Counted from the first letter of the stretch, positions 16,520 to 25,285 are shown. The stretch is DNA of 64,000 bases from Alkalihalobacillus pseudalcaliphilus (GCF_028610675.1 NZ_JAQQWS010000003.1:62001-126000), one strand, 5' to 3'. Notes: generated by a model from the letters alone, not told the origin. Translations and numbers: made by a program.

Positions 16520-17953
16520 TTAGTCTCTTTGTGTAATCATTTCTCCTGTTAATGCATCGATATATTGAATACGATGCCCGGATTTCCGCTCGTATGCTTC
16601 ATAGACTAGTTTAAATGACTGTTGATTATCTTCTCCGTAATCCAATCTCCACTTTAACTCTACATCTAAATGTTCCATCCATATTTCTTTTGCCTGCTCT
16701 TTAGAGATCGTAGGCTGCCTTGGTAAACTCAATAGCTCATCAAGATCAATAGTAGGACTCATATAATGCTCTACTTGACCATTCTTACGATTAATCGAGA
16801 CCAACATTTCGGAAAGCTCAACAGGAATTTCCGTACCGTTATGCAAAGAAAATAAAAATGTAGCTACTGTTTCCTCATCAACGGATAACAGTTCCTCATC
16901 TCGTTCCTTATATAAAAGATAAGGTGTGTATTCTGGGGCATAAAGTTCAATGAATTCAATGGCTTTTTCTAGACACCTCTGCTTATCTAAACACAAGTCC
17001 CCTTCTCGTTCTTTAAACCAGACAAAGCTACGTAATCTATCCGTTTTTGGATCCATTATCGCTTTCACCGTTTCTTCTGAACGATTCCTAAAAAAGGTAT
17101 CAAAACTTTTCGGCTCCTTCACCGGCTGCCATTCTTTATCGCGCCATACGATTCCTTTTCCATCTGCATGGTCGACTTCACGAATGACTTCCATCTCCTC
17201 TAAGGAAATACCGACAATCTCTTCTATCGTGACATCCGTCTTTCTCTTCTTTTTGGACCAAACAATGTTCTTTAACTTCTCTTCTCCCTCATCCTCTGAC
17301 TCTTCCCACCATGACAATTCTGAATGATCCGCATAGATACTAATCGGATATTTTGAAAAACGATAAAGAAGACGTAATGAATCATTGTCGACATGATGCA
17401 AGATCGCATATAGTGGAGATATCACTGGTTTTAAAACCACCGAACGAGAAATTTCCTCTAGAACGATTTCCTTATCTACTATATGACTTGGTTTGTCTGG
17501 GTAACTGCTCATTTGATTATAAACAAAGCTAACCATTTCACCATCACGAGCTAATTCAATCACAACACCACAGGATTCCAATAAAATGTCATAAGCATAT
17601 CGTTCATACTCAAATCTAATTCGATCCTCTCTCCACTTTTGACTTGTAAATGTTAGTTCAATGAGGGCTGACGGGTAATGTGTAAGTAATAAAGATTGAG
17701 CACGCTCCATTAGCTCCTGCTCATTTAATTGAACCGTAGAGAGAGTTCTTATATCGTTGGACACCCGTAATAGATGACCCTGCCTATCTAACTTAACAAT
17801 AACGCCATTTTCTTCATGCTCATCCATCCAAATAAAACAAGCCTCATCTAACACATTCTCCACTGTTGGCACTTCTTCAATTAATAATTGATATGAATCT
17901 GGAATCTTTATGATAGATTGAGCTTTTTGTAAATAATCGTCATAACTCAACAT
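16520..17953 (-). CDS. YcdB/YcdC-repeat protein, unknown function
   Basis: A 477-residue soluble, acidic protein without signal peptide. It resembles the YcdB/YcdC repeated-domain proteins of Bacillus: it starts MLSYDDYLQKAQSIIKIPDSY and has three PepSY-like stretches (for example ELMERAQSLLLTHYPSALIE, and EAYERKSGHRIQYIDALTGE at the end). The ORF opens 30 codons further upstream, inside the preceding acetyltransferase gene. The ATG used here lies one base after that gene's TAA, with GGGGAT upstream, so the two genes form a coupled pair. Biochemical role unknown. Confidence 0.7.
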   Translation of the reverse strand: MLSYDDYLQKAQSIIKIPDSYQLLIEEVPTVENVLDEACFIWMDEHEENGVIVKLDRQGHLLRVSNDIRTLSTVQLNEQELMERAQSLLLTHYPSALIELTFTSQKWREDRIRFEYERYAYDILLESCGVVIELARDGEMVSFVYNQMSSYPDKPSHIVDKEIVLEEISRSVVLKPVISPLYAILHHVDNDSLRLLYRFSKYPISIYADHSELSWWEESEDEGEEKLKNIVWSKKKRKTDVTIEEIVGISLEEMEVIREVDHADGKGIVWRDKEWQPVKEPKSFDTFFRNRSEETVKAIMDPKTDRLRSFVWFKEREGDLCLDKQRCLEKAIEFIELYAPEYTPYLLYKERDEELLSVDEETVATFLFSLHNGTEIPVELSEMLVSINRKNGQVEHYMSPTIDLDELLSLPRQPTISKEQAKEIWMEHLDVELKWRLDYGEDNQQSFKLVYEAYERKSGHRIQYIDALTGEMITQRD

Positions 17954-17954
17954 C

Positions 17955-18440
17955 TTATGTATCCCCACTCTCACTTTTAAACATTTGGAAGGTTTTATTT
18001 TCGAATTGTTTTTCGATAAAATCACCTTTTGTATGTTCAGCAATTACCTTTCTCCAAAATCGTTGTGCTGGTTGATTCGTATTAATTTGGAAAACTTCCC
18101 AATCGCCTTCAAACTTTTGAAATAGCTCTAGTGCAACAGCCTTCCCGTACCCTAGATGTCGATATTTTTTCATCATAAAAAATTCGGCTACCGTATAAGT
18201 TTTTCGCTCTTTTATATATCGAATCAAAGCAAAACCGATCAAATTACCCTTAGAAGAACTAATTTTAAAAGGGTATCTACCTTCTTCCTGCCAATAGACA
18301 TGAAGCGGATATTCGGAAAAAAAGCCACTGCTCTCAACGTCTAAATCCATAAATTCCGAAAAATCGTAGAAGTAAAACTGCATTAAATGCTGAAGCATCT
18401 CTTCATCTGTTTTTTTTGCTACTTCCAATATATACCCCAT
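17955..18440 (-). CDS. GNAT-family N-acetyltransferase
   Basis: A 161-residue acyl-CoA-dependent transferase. The acetyl-CoA pyrophosphate loop is KKYRHLGYGKAVA (about residues 92-104), after the beta-strand VAEFFMM. QINTNQPAQRFWRKVI is the C-terminal wedge typical of GNAT enzymes. An ATG two codons earlier directly abuts GAGGGG, so the next ATG (MGYILEV) with 6-nt spacing is taken. It is the first gene of a two-gene operon with the YcdB/YcdC-like gene. Substrate unknown. Confidence 0.8.
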   Translation of the reverse strand: MGYILEVAKKTDEEMLQHLMQFYFYDFSEFMDLDVESSGFFSEYPLHVYWQEEGRYPFKISSSKGNLIGFALIRYIKERKTYTVAEFFMMKKYRHLGYGKAVALELFQKFEGDWEVFQINTNQPAQRFWRKVIAEHTKGDFIEKQFENKTFQMFKSESGDT

Positions 18441-18597
18441 TGTCATCCCCTCTTAAATCTTTTGCTTTCATTTTATCATAGCCTTTCATTCATTCTCCTC
18501 CTTCATCAACCATAATTATCAAATAATATGTATTTTGATCCTCTTGCTTCATTATTAATTATTTGCTCTTCCTCCCCTACATTAAATTGAATGCCTA

Positions 18598-18626
18598 TTG
18601 ACGTCTAAAATTGACAGTTGTATGAT
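18598..18626 (+). promoter_or_regulatory. Sigma-A promoter of ktrAB
   Basis: TTGACG (18598-18603), 17 nt, TATGAT (18621-18626), ending 50 nt before the ktrA start. An inverted repeat ATTGACA (18610-18616)/TGTCAAT (18640-18646) straddles the -10 region and could be an operator or a 5' stem. No ydaO-type c-di-AMP riboswitch sequence is apparent. Confidence 0.55.
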
Positions 18627-18676
18627 TCTTCTTAACACATGTCAATTATTGGTGGATATTTAGAAGGGATAAACAA

Positions 18677-19345
18677 ATGAAAAAAAAACAATTTCTTGTC
18701 ATTGGTTTAGGTCGGTTTGGAACTAGTTTGACAAAAACACTAATTGAAAATAAACATGAGGTATTAGCCATTGATCGGGATATGAACTTAGTTGAAGATA
18801 TGGCTTCAATCGCCACTCAAGCCTTACAAGGTGATAGCACAGATGAAGATGTTCTTAATGAATTGCAGGTCCAAGAGTTTCACCATGCAATCGTTGCTAT
18901 TGGTGACAATTTACAAGATAGTATTTTAACGACCCTTTTATTAAAAGAAATGGGCGTACCCAAAATTACCGTAAAGGCTAACTCCGAGATTCATGGGAAA
19001 GTATTAACTAAAATTGGAGCGGATCATGTCGTTTATCCTGAAAGGGATATGGCCATTCGCTTAGCTAGACAATTAAGCTCGGATACTTTAGTGGACTATA
19101 TCGAACTATCACCCGACTATAATGTCTTTGAATTGACAGCTCACTCATCGATGAGAGGGAAAACAATAAGTGAATTAAATATTAGAGCTAAGTATGGATT
19201 AACTATTTTGGCAATTAAAAGCGGAAATTCAATGAATGTCTCCCCTAAGGCAGATAACACGATTCAAGATGGTGATATTCTCCTAATGCTTGGAAGTAAC
19301 CAGGATATCCAACATATGGAGGAGAAATATGGGCGAAAGCGTTAA
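18677..19345 (+). CDS. ktrA: Potassium uptake regulatory subunit KtrA (RCK protein)
   Basis: A 222-residue cytoplasmic gating ring subunit. The N-terminal Rossmann domain has VIGLGRFGTSLTKTL (nucleotide loop), AIDRDMNLVEDMA and LQGDSTDEDVLNEL. An RCK-C domain (about 135-220) follows, the site where c-di-AMP binds in Bacillus homologues. KtrA binds ATP/ADP and c-di-AMP and controls the KtrB channel. It overlaps ktrB by 17 nt, showing tight coupling, as in B. subtilis ktrAB rather than the unlinked ktrC and ktrD. Confidence 0.93.
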   Translation: MKKKQFLVIGLGRFGTSLTKTLIENKHEVLAIDRDMNLVEDMASIATQALQGDSTDEDVLNELQVQEFHHAIVAIGDNLQDSILTTLLLKEMGVPKITVKANSEIHGKVLTKIGADHVVYPERDMAIRLARQLSSDTLVDYIELSPDYNVFELTAHSSMRGKTISELNIRAKYGLTILAIKSGNSMNVSPKADNTIQDGDILLMLGSNQDIQHMEEKYGRKR

Positions 19346-20672
19346 GTACAAAAAGCATATAAGTCCACCTAGGCTCATTCTGCTTGCTTTTGTACTTTTT
19401 ATAGCAGTCGGTACACTTTTGCTAAAATTACCTATTTCAGCAGCTGGGGAATCTATAAGCTGGCTCGATGCCTTATTTACAGCAACCTCCGCTGTCTGTG
19501 TGAATGGCTTGGCTGTTATCGATACTGGCAGCTCTTTTTCTACCTTTGGGCAAGTGGTTATTATGATTCTCATGCAAATTGGTGGGCTTGGATTTATGAC
19601 CTTAGGTGTCGTGATTGCTTTATTACTCGGAAAGAAAATCCGATTACGTCAGCAAATTGTTTTACAGCATACAACCCAAGCTACATCTAGAAGAGGACTC
19701 TTGCAGCTTAGCTTATACATTTTTTTCATCTCCTTTATTTTTGAATTGATTGCAACGATCATTTTAACCATAAGATGGTCTGCCGATATGGGTTTAGCTC
19801 AAGCTAGCTTTTATGCCCTCTTTCATTCTGTATCCGCCTTTAATAATGCTGGTTTCGCATTATGGTCTGACAGCTTAAGCGGTTATATGAGTGACCCTGT
19901 CATTAATATGACGATCATGACTTTATTTATTTTCGGTGGTTTAGGTTATATTGTCATTGTTGAGCTTTTTCAGAAGCGTTCATGGAAAAAGTTCTCCTTA
20001 CATACCAAAATTGTTTTAGCTACATCAGCTGCACTCATTGTGATTGGTTTTGTCTTGCTTTTAGTTCTTGAAAGTTTGAATCCTGAAACATTTCAGAATT
20101 TAACTTGGGGAGAACGAATAGCAGCAGCACTTTTTCAAAGTACGACACCACGAAGTGCTGGTTTTAACACGATCGATATTCATAGTATGCTTTCTGCTTC
20201 ACAACTGATTTTAATTTTTCTCATGTTTATTGGCGCATCTTCTGGGGGAACAGGTGGAGGAATCAAAACGAATACCTTCGTTGTCCTTATATTAGCTACC
20301 ATTAATACATTCCGGGGTGGTGGACAAATCCACGTATTTCAACGAAAGATTGCCAATGAAACCGTCATGCGTGCACTTGCAGTCGTCATGAGCTCACTCG
20401 CCTGCGTTCTTTTTGTAGCCCTATTATTAACGATTACAGAAGGTATGCTAGAAGAGCATTTCCTCGAAGTTCTTTTCGAGGCAACCTCCGCCTTCAGTAC
20501 TACTGGATTATCGATGGGCTTAACGACTGAGTTATCACCAATTGGCAAAGTAATTGTCTCGATAACGATGTTTGTAGGGCGTCTCGGACCACTAACACTT
20601 GCTTATGCATTAGCAACTAAGAAAAAGTCTAATAAAGTTGGTTATCCTGAGGATCATGTATTAATTGGTTAA
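19329..20672 (+). CDS. ktrB: Potassium transporter KtrB (Trk/Ktr/HKT superfamily)
   Basis: A 447-residue integral membrane transporter with four M1-P-M2 repeats. The four pore loops with filter glycines are visible: TSAVCVNGLAV, SAFNNAGFALW, TTPRSAGFNTID and SAFSTTGLSMG. SSGGTGGGIKTNTF is the gate loop of the third repeat. It imports K+ driven by sodium or membrane potential and works as a dimer on a KtrA octamer. The start is set by GGAGGAG 4 nt before ATG (MGESVKYKK); a longer ORF reaching into ktrA is not used. The gene ends at a bidirectional terminator. Confidence 0.93.
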   Translation: MGESVKYKKHISPPRLILLAFVLFIAVGTLLLKLPISAAGESISWLDALFTATSAVCVNGLAVIDTGSSFSTFGQVVIMILMQIGGLGFMTLGVVIALLLGKKIRLRQQIVLQHTTQATSRRGLLQLSLYIFFISFIFELIATIILTIRWSADMGLAQASFYALFHSVSAFNNAGFALWSDSLSGYMSDPVINMTIMTLFIFGGLGYIVIVELFQKRSWKKFSLHTKIVLATSAALIVIGFVLLLVLESLNPETFQNLTWGERIAAALFQSTTPRSAGFNTIDIHSMLSASQLILIFLMFIGASSGGTGGGIKTNTFVVLILATINTFRGGGQIHVFQRKIANETVMRALAVVMSSLACVLFVALLLTITEGMLEEHFLEVLFEATSAFSTTGLSMGLTTELSPIGKVIVSITMFVGRLGPLTLAYALATKKKSNKVGYPEDHVLIG

Positions 20673-20710
20673 GCTTTCAAGCTTGCATCATTACCGTTAC
20701 GTTCAATTTA

Positions 20711-20751
20711 AAAACCACTGTCTGAGACATCATTGTACAGGCAGTGGTTTT
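20711..20751. terminator. Bidirectional terminator between ktrB and the DUF3221-like gene
   Basis: AAAACCACTG-CTG pairs with CAG-CAGTGGTTTT (one bulge), with A- and T-runs on opposite sides. It is placed between convergent genes and can end both. Confidence 0.82.
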
Positions 20752-20753
20752 CG

Positions 20754-21140
20754 TTATTCAATCTCCTTTATTCCATAGGCAGAAATTTGACCTGGGAACG
20801 ACTCTCGTAAATAATCACCGTAAACTCGAATTGGCTGATTCACACTCAAACTCCTTAAACTACCACTACCTTCAAAGTGCTCATGCTTTGTGACAATAAT
20901 CGTTGAACTCCCATAGTTTCCTTTAAGAAACCCAGCTACTCGCTTGAAAAAGGGAACAGGCTCCTCACTTATCCACACAGAACTGAATCTTTTCGCCACA
21001 ACATAACCATTTATTACCAAGGCGTCTTCAGGAATAGCTTCTTCCTTAAACTCTAGTTCACCTTTAAAAAAGAAAGTATCGAAAATAATCATGATACTAA
21101 CAATACCAACAATCATATAGAACCCCTTTTTGCGAATCAA
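20754..21140 (-). CDS. DUF3221-like membrane-anchored protein
   Basis: A 128-residue protein with an N-terminal membrane anchor (about residues 7-25, FYMIVGIVSIMIIFDTFFF) and an outward beta-rich domain. INGYVVAKRFSSVWIS, followed by SLSVNQPIRVYGDYLRESFP and a final IKEIE, matches the pattern of DUF3221 proteins of Bacillus (a beta-barrel with GYV.....V and .G..V.V). Function unknown. It is convergent with ktrB and shares its terminator. Confidence 0.6.
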   Translation of the reverse strand: MIRKKGFYMIVGIVSIMIIFDTFFFKGELEFKEEAIPEDALVINGYVVAKRFSSVWISEEPVPFFKRVAGFLKGNYGSSTIIVTKHEHFEGSGSLRSLSVNQPIRVYGDYLRESFPGQISAYGIKEIE

Positions 21141-21289
21141 TGATGGCTCACCTCTTCTATTAACTTTTCCATAGTATTCTCTTATTGGCGAACAAATTCC
21201 TGCCAGTACAATATTTTTTGGCTACGGACAAGCGCCGTTACTCTGTTGTCCTGCTCCGAATAGTTTAATAGAAAAAGGGGATTTTTCAA

Positions 21290-21970
21290 ATGATTCAATA
21301 TGTAGCAATTGGCGATTCACTTACCGTAGGAATCGGTTCCTCCCGTAATCGGAATGGTGACTACTTAGGATTTGTAAGACCTTATTCTCAATTTGTTGCA
21401 GAAACACTCAATCGACCTGTTCAAATATGTATGATTGCTAAGACAGGCTCGACCACTCAACAACTTTTTAAAATGATTAACTGTAACAAAATGTACGAAA
21501 AACAAATATATCAAGCAGACATCATCACTATTACGGCAGGTAGTCGCGACTTTTTAGATGCATTTGAAAAAGCTCAAATCTTTGGTTCATTGGCACCTCT
21601 ACAGAGTGTGAGCCAACAAGTATTCCACTGTTTACAAGCAATCATTTCCACCATCACTAAAATAAAAAAAATGTGCCCGAAACCTTATATGATCCGAATA
21701 TTTAATCTATATAACCCTTATGAAAATGTGGCCATTTTTGACTCTATTATCCAAAAATTCAACAAAAGCTTGTATGCGCTTGAATTAAATAAACAAGTAC
21801 AAATCGTTGATACTTATTCTCTCTTTAAGAGTTATTTACACAACTATCTATCCTGTGATGGTCAGCACCCAAACGATTGTGGCTATCAAGCCATGGCAGA
21901 GGCTCTGTTTCTAACAGGCTTCTCCCCATTCTTACCAAGCAAATGTTCATACAAATATTTCATCAAATAA
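21290..21970 (+). CDS. SGNH/GDSL hydrolase family protein
   Basis: A 226-residue protein with no signal peptide. Block I AIGDSLTVGIGSS supplies the nucleophile Ser; block V DGQHPNDCGYQAMAEA supplies Asp and His of the catalytic triad. The block III position, normally GxND, reads AGSRDF, so the usual Asn of the oxyanion hole is replaced. In B. subtilis YpmR/TesA-like relatives this block is better conserved, so activity is uncertain. Likely an esterase or lipase acting in the cytoplasm. Single gene, ribosome binding site AAAGGGG. Confidence 0.8.
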   Translation: MIQYVAIGDSLTVGIGSSRNRNGDYLGFVRPYSQFVAETLNRPVQICMIAKTGSTTQQLFKMINCNKMYEKQIYQADIITITAGSRDFLDAFEKAQIFGSLAPLQSVSQQVFHCLQAIISTITKIKKMCPKPYMIRIFNLYNPYENVAIFDSIIQKFNKSLYALELNKQVQIVDTYSLFKSYLHNYLSCDGQHPNDCGYQAMAEALFLTGFSPFLPSKCSYKYFIK

Positions 21971-22080
21971 AAAACACATTTCCATGTGGGCAATCTAACA
22001 CTATTCATTTAATGAACAAAAACTAATTGAATGACGTGCCAACAGTTAAAGTTCCAAACACCACTTTCATCTTTGTTGGT

Positions 22081-22433
22081 GGTGGAGCAGTTTTGGCTCC
22101 ACCATGCAGGTTTTTGTATAAAGTTCATTGAGTGATGAACTAAATCTCGCCAAGTTCACTTCCAGTTTTACAGGTTACGACTAATCATTAAGCTCAAGAG
22201 CTCATTGTGACATCATGCCCTTCGAGTAACTGACATGTTCAGCCTTTTTGTGTAGTTACTCCAAAGTTTGACATCAGTATCTGCACATTAAACGCCCCTT
22301 TATGCTTATTGTACGTGGTTCCGCCTCAGTATCTGCACATTAAACACCTACGTGTCAGTTACTCAAGGAAACCGATGACCAGGCTAACTTCAAGGCACGA
22401 ACTATCGCCCTAAGTAACTCTCATATAGAATTA
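22081..22433. repeat. Gene-free region with inverted dispersed repeats and a 20-bp direct repeat
   Basis: The gap 21971-22451 has no gene. It contains a perfect 8-bp hairpin GGTGGAGC/GCTCCACC (22081-22103) and two diverged dispersed-repeat copies in opposite orientation (about 22110-22150 forward, 22390-22433 reverse). It also holds an exact direct repeat TCAGTATCTGCACATTAAAC at 22274-22293 and 22326-22345. The inverted ends suggest a small mobile element about 320 bp long. Confidence 0.6.
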
Positions 22434-22451
22434 GCTAGTCACGCCCATACA

Positions 22452-22829
22452 TCAATCAGTACTAGAGTTTATCATTTGTATCATCTCAACCCGATTACCA
22501 AATGGATCTCTAAATTCAAAACGTTTATAGCCAGGAATAGGAATTGAATCTAGCATGTCAATTTTCTTCTTCTTTAAACACGTTTTCCAATACTCGATAT
22601 CCTCTACCAAATAAGCAATATGTGCTTTGGTATCTAACCTTTCAACACCGTCCTCGGTACCAACATGAACCTCTTGATGACCAGCACTTAGCCAGAATCC
22701 CCCTCTACCTTGTAAAGATTCTGGTTTCTCCTTTTCCACTAAGCCTAATACATCACAATAAAAAGCCCGAGCCATTTCCTCTGTTCCTTTTGGTATCGTA
22801 ATCTGAACATGATGTAGTCCTAGAATCAC
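22452..22829 (-). CDS. VOC-superfamily (glyoxalase/bleomycin resistance-like) protein
   Basis: A 125-residue single-module vicinal-oxygen-chelate protein. LHHVQITIPKG begins the fold with the metal-ligand His, AFYCDVLGL is the family helix motif, EVHVG and AHIAYLVED give the second ligand region, and RFEFRDPFGNRVEMIQ carries the C-terminal Glu. Members act as lyases, dioxygenases or resistance proteins; the substrate here is unknown. The GTG start overlaps the TGA stop of a 31-codon ORF (GTGA), suggesting translational coupling to that remnant. Confidence 0.8.
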   Translation of the reverse strand: MILGLHHVQITIPKGTEEMARAFYCDVLGLVEKEKPESLQGRGGFWLSAGHQEVHVGTEDGVERLDTKAHIAYLVEDIEYWKTCLKKKKIDMLDSIPIPGYKRFEFRDPFGNRVEMIQMINSSTD

Positions 22830-22921
22830 AATAACTCTCCCTCCTTTTCCAAGCTCTGCTGATAATGACGTTCCAGTACCCTACCCCAATTCGCTCGATT
22901 TCCGTACTTTCTTTTCAGCAT
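22826..22921 (-). pseudogene. 31-codon stub resembling the N-terminus of a DUF402 protein
   Basis: A short ORF with a good ribosome binding site (AGGAGG, 8 nt before ATG) encodes MLKRKYGNRANWGRVLERHY and a short charged tail. The pattern MLKRKYGxRxxWxRVLE matches, from memory, the start of Bacillaceae DUF402 proteins, which normally run to about 180 residues. Here it stops after 31 residues at a TGA that overlaps the VOC gene's GTG. It may be a truncated gene whose translation start now drives the VOC gene. The family call is tentative. Confidence 0.45.
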
Positions 22922-22949
22922 CGATTTTTCCTCCTAACGTCACCACAAT

Positions 22950-23732
22950 TCAAACCTTAAACATCTTCATTAGGATTGATTGCCCTTGAAATGATTCAAT
23001 TTGATCGCTATCATCATCTCTGACCAAGAATTTCTTTTTCACTTCTCCTGATGCTTTCAAGAATATATTAGTTAATTCCTTTTTCTTATCAACAGAAACA
23101 GACATCTTTTCACACCACGTCTCAAAATGAAAATCCTTTTCAAAACGATGCATTTCCCTTAATTCAAATCCAACTTCCTCTGTCATCCTCAACCATTCCG
23201 ATTTTTTGTAAGCTCTTTGATGACTATAGTCACGTGCTTTTTCAACCCAGTTGTAAAAGTGATCAAAGTCGTCTTGTTCTGGTGCAACATTATCAATTAA
23301 TAAAAAAATTCCGCCAGGCTTCAGCACTCGATAAGCTTCTTTTAAAAAGGAGTGGACCTCAGGGAAATGGTGCGCGGCAATTCGGCACGTTATCATATCG
23401 AAGACAGCTTCATCAAATGGCAATTCATCTGCACTACCTTCTATAAAACTAACATTCTTAATACCATTACTAGTAATAAAAGACTCAGCAGCTTTTAAAA
23501 TTTCTTTCGTTAAATCAAGCGCCGTTACATGTTTAACAAGTGGGGCTAAAGCATTGGCTACATGACCACCACCTGTTGCAATATCAAGTACACTCATGTT
23601 ACTCTTGCACTCGCTAATTTCTAATAACTTACCCAAATCCTTTCCTTTTGCGTGTGATTGACTCGTTACATAGTTTTGAGCATTCTTACCGAATTGTTCC
23701 TGCACATCTTTTTTGATTTGTTCGTTATTCAT
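22950..23732 (-). CDS. Class I SAM-dependent methyltransferase (UbiE-like)
   Basis: A 260-residue cytoplasmic methyltransferase. Motif I VLDIATGGGHVANALA binds S-adenosylmethionine (about residues 47-62), ALDLTKEIL is motif post-I, and FDMITCRIAAHHFP and VLKPGGIFLLIDN are motifs II and III. The C-terminal part (about 180-260) is charged and helical. The ORF opens 42 codons earlier into the divergent promoter. The ATG used here is 7 nt after AAAGGAG and gives MNNEQIKKDV. The methyl acceptor is unknown. It is divergent from a LysR regulator 124 nt away, which may control it. Confidence 0.85.
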   Translation of the reverse strand: MNNEQIKKDVQEQFGKNAQNYVTSQSHAKGKDLGKLLEISECKSNMSVLDIATGGGHVANALAPLVKHVTALDLTKEILKAAESFITSNGIKNVSFIEGSADELPFDEAVFDMITCRIAAHHFPEVHSFLKEAYRVLKPGGIFLLIDNVAPEQDDFDHFYNWVEKARDYSHQRAYKKSEWLRMTEEVGFELREMHRFEKDFHFETWCEKMSVSVDKKKELTNIFLKASGEVKKKFLVRDDDSDQIESFQGQSILMKMFKV

Positions 23733-23856
23733 AATCATACTCCTTTCATTTCCACCAACTCTTCCTAGTGTTATTGTACGAAACATGAGAGAATAAGAAT
23801 AATACAAATTTTCAATACAATACAATAAGAAAAACTTATACAGAAAGGAAATCACC

Positions 23857-24729
23857 ATGAAAATTGATGATTATCGCCTGCTCGTTGCCCTTGAAGAAGC
23901 CAAAACCGTACGAGGAGCATCCAAACTTCTGCTTGTTTCACAACCAGCTGTAAGCCAACGTCTTAAAAATATCGAGCAGGAATGGGGAAAAACATTATTC
24001 ATAAGAACTTCCCAACAACTCCTTATAACTCCAAGTGGAGAAAAGGTTTTACAGTTCGCCCGAAGCGTTGTCGATCAAGAAAAAAAGGTCGCCCTTTCAC
24101 TCGCTTCAGAATCAGATGAAGTTGGAGGCACGTTGTCTTTAGGTGTCTCCTCCACTGTAGCTCAACATCTATTACCCGTTCTTTTACAGCGATTCTTCCA
24201 CTCTTATCCCAAGGTACAACTAGAGCTCATGAGTGGTCATTCTAGCGATATTATCCATTCCGTTCACCATTTCCATCTTCAAATCATCCGTGGAGAAAAA
24301 CCACCTATAGGGGATAGCTTTCTATTACTTAAGGACCCTTTATTTTTAATTGAAAAAAAGTCAAAACCTGAATCGCCAAAACCAATGATAGAATTTCAAA
24401 CGGACTCTAGCTTTCATTTAATCGTTCAAGAATGGTTAATCAAAAATCCACAATACCTCTCTAAAGCAAAAATAAAAGTCGATCAAATGGAAACCTCCAA
24501 GCAGCTCCTTATTAATGGAATTGGTAAAACTGTCCTGCCCGGACTGGCGATGACAGGTCTAAATGAAGAGGAGTATACGTTTATTCCTTTAGAAAAAAAA
24601 GGGGAAACGATCTACCGCGAGACATGGGTTTCATATGATGAACATTCCTTACAACTTCCACAAGTTCAAGCATTCTTAACGATGCTGCAAACGTATAAAA
24701 AAGAAGGCTTGAGTTTTGAGCAAGTTTGA
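23857..24729 (+). CDS. LysR-family transcriptional regulator
   Basis: A 290-residue regulator. The N-terminal winged helix (residues 3-62) reads VRGASKLLLVSQPAVSQRLKNIEQEWG, a typical LysR helix-turn-helix, followed by the linker LFIRTSQQLLITPSGEKVL. The C-terminal half is a periplasmic-binding-like effector domain (about 90-285). LysR proteins usually regulate a divergent neighbour, here the methyltransferase gene. A terminator follows at 24762-24798. The effector is unknown. Confidence 0.9.
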   Translation: MKIDDYRLLVALEEAKTVRGASKLLLVSQPAVSQRLKNIEQEWGKTLFIRTSQQLLITPSGEKVLQFARSVVDQEKKVALSLASESDEVGGTLSLGVSSTVAQHLLPVLLQRFFHSYPKVQLELMSGHSSDIIHSVHHFHLQIIRGEKPPIGDSFLLLKDPLFLIEKKSKPESPKPMIEFQTDSSFHLIVQEWLIKNPQYLSKAKIKVDQMETSKQLLINGIGKTVLPGLAMTGLNEEEYTFIPLEKKGETIYRETWVSYDEHSLQLPQVQAFLTMLQTYKKEGLSFEQV

Positions 24730-24761
24730 ACCATTTCAAGTAAATATCTGATAAACACCTG

Positions 24762-24798
24762 AGAAAAAACGCCTGGAAAAATCCTAAGCGTTTTTTCT
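24762..24798 (+). terminator. Terminator after the LysR gene
   Basis: AGAAAAAACGC pairs with GCGTTTTTTCT over 11 bp, and the second arm carries the T-tract. The A/T layout allows action in both directions, so it could also end the leftward Nudix transcript. Confidence 0.75.
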
Positions 24799-24825
24799 GC
24801 GAATACAGTATTGATGAAAGTATGG

Positions 24826-25262
24826 CTACTTTTGAGAAAGAGGAAGACTATCAGTTAGAATTTTTTCCTTAATCAAATTCACTTGCTCAATCATATGACC
24901 TATGTTACCTTCACCAGCATAGACGGACATATCGAAAAAGTCTTGATTCAAATCAGACCAGTATAATATCTGTTCATCACCTGAAACCGTTACTTCATTA
25001 TTTAAACGTCCAACATAAACTTCGACATAACATTGATGAAAATAGTATCTAAAATCCATTAAATGATGGAGGGTGATATTTGTTTTAGATATACCTGTTT
25101 CCTCAAAGAGTTCCCGGTAAGCAGCTTCTAATCCATCCTCTCCATGTTCAATTTTCCCACCAACTAGATTACTCAAGCCTTTATATGGATTCTTTATTCG
25201 CTGCACATTAACAATTCCGTCATACCCTTGTTGCAAACCATTAAAACGTTATACCCTTGCAC
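24826..25262 (-). pseudogene. Nudix hydrolase gene with a one-base frameshift
   Basis: The Nudix box is intact: GGKIEHGEDGL then AAYRELFEETGI (GX5EX7REUXEEXGU), the metal site that hydrolyses nucleoside diphosphate-linked substrates. The frame that carries it has no good start: it opens at a TTG (25236) without ribosome binding site and lacks the first beta-strands. The neighbouring frame supplies them. From GTG at 25262, 7 nt after GAAGGGG, it reads MQGYNVLMVCNKGMTELLMC, the normal Nudix N-terminus. The two frames join near 25199-25207 if one base is added (TGC-CAG-CGA instead of TGCAGCGA), giving ...LLMCQRIKNPYKGL. So this is a recent one-base deletion, or a sequencing error. The gene follows the thioesterase gene closely. 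Confidence 0.7.
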
Positions 25263-25285
25263 TCCTTTACCCCTTCTTTCTCCCA

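Noticed and set aside
16950..17327. 125-codon plus-strand ORF
   Set aside because: Antisense to the YcdB/YcdC-like gene, with Ser/Phe-rich composition typical of a shadow frame.
18447..18676. c-di-AMP (ydaO/yuaA) riboswitch upstream of ktrA
   Set aside because: The leader after the visible promoter is only about 45 nt and the conserved riboswitch blocks are not found.
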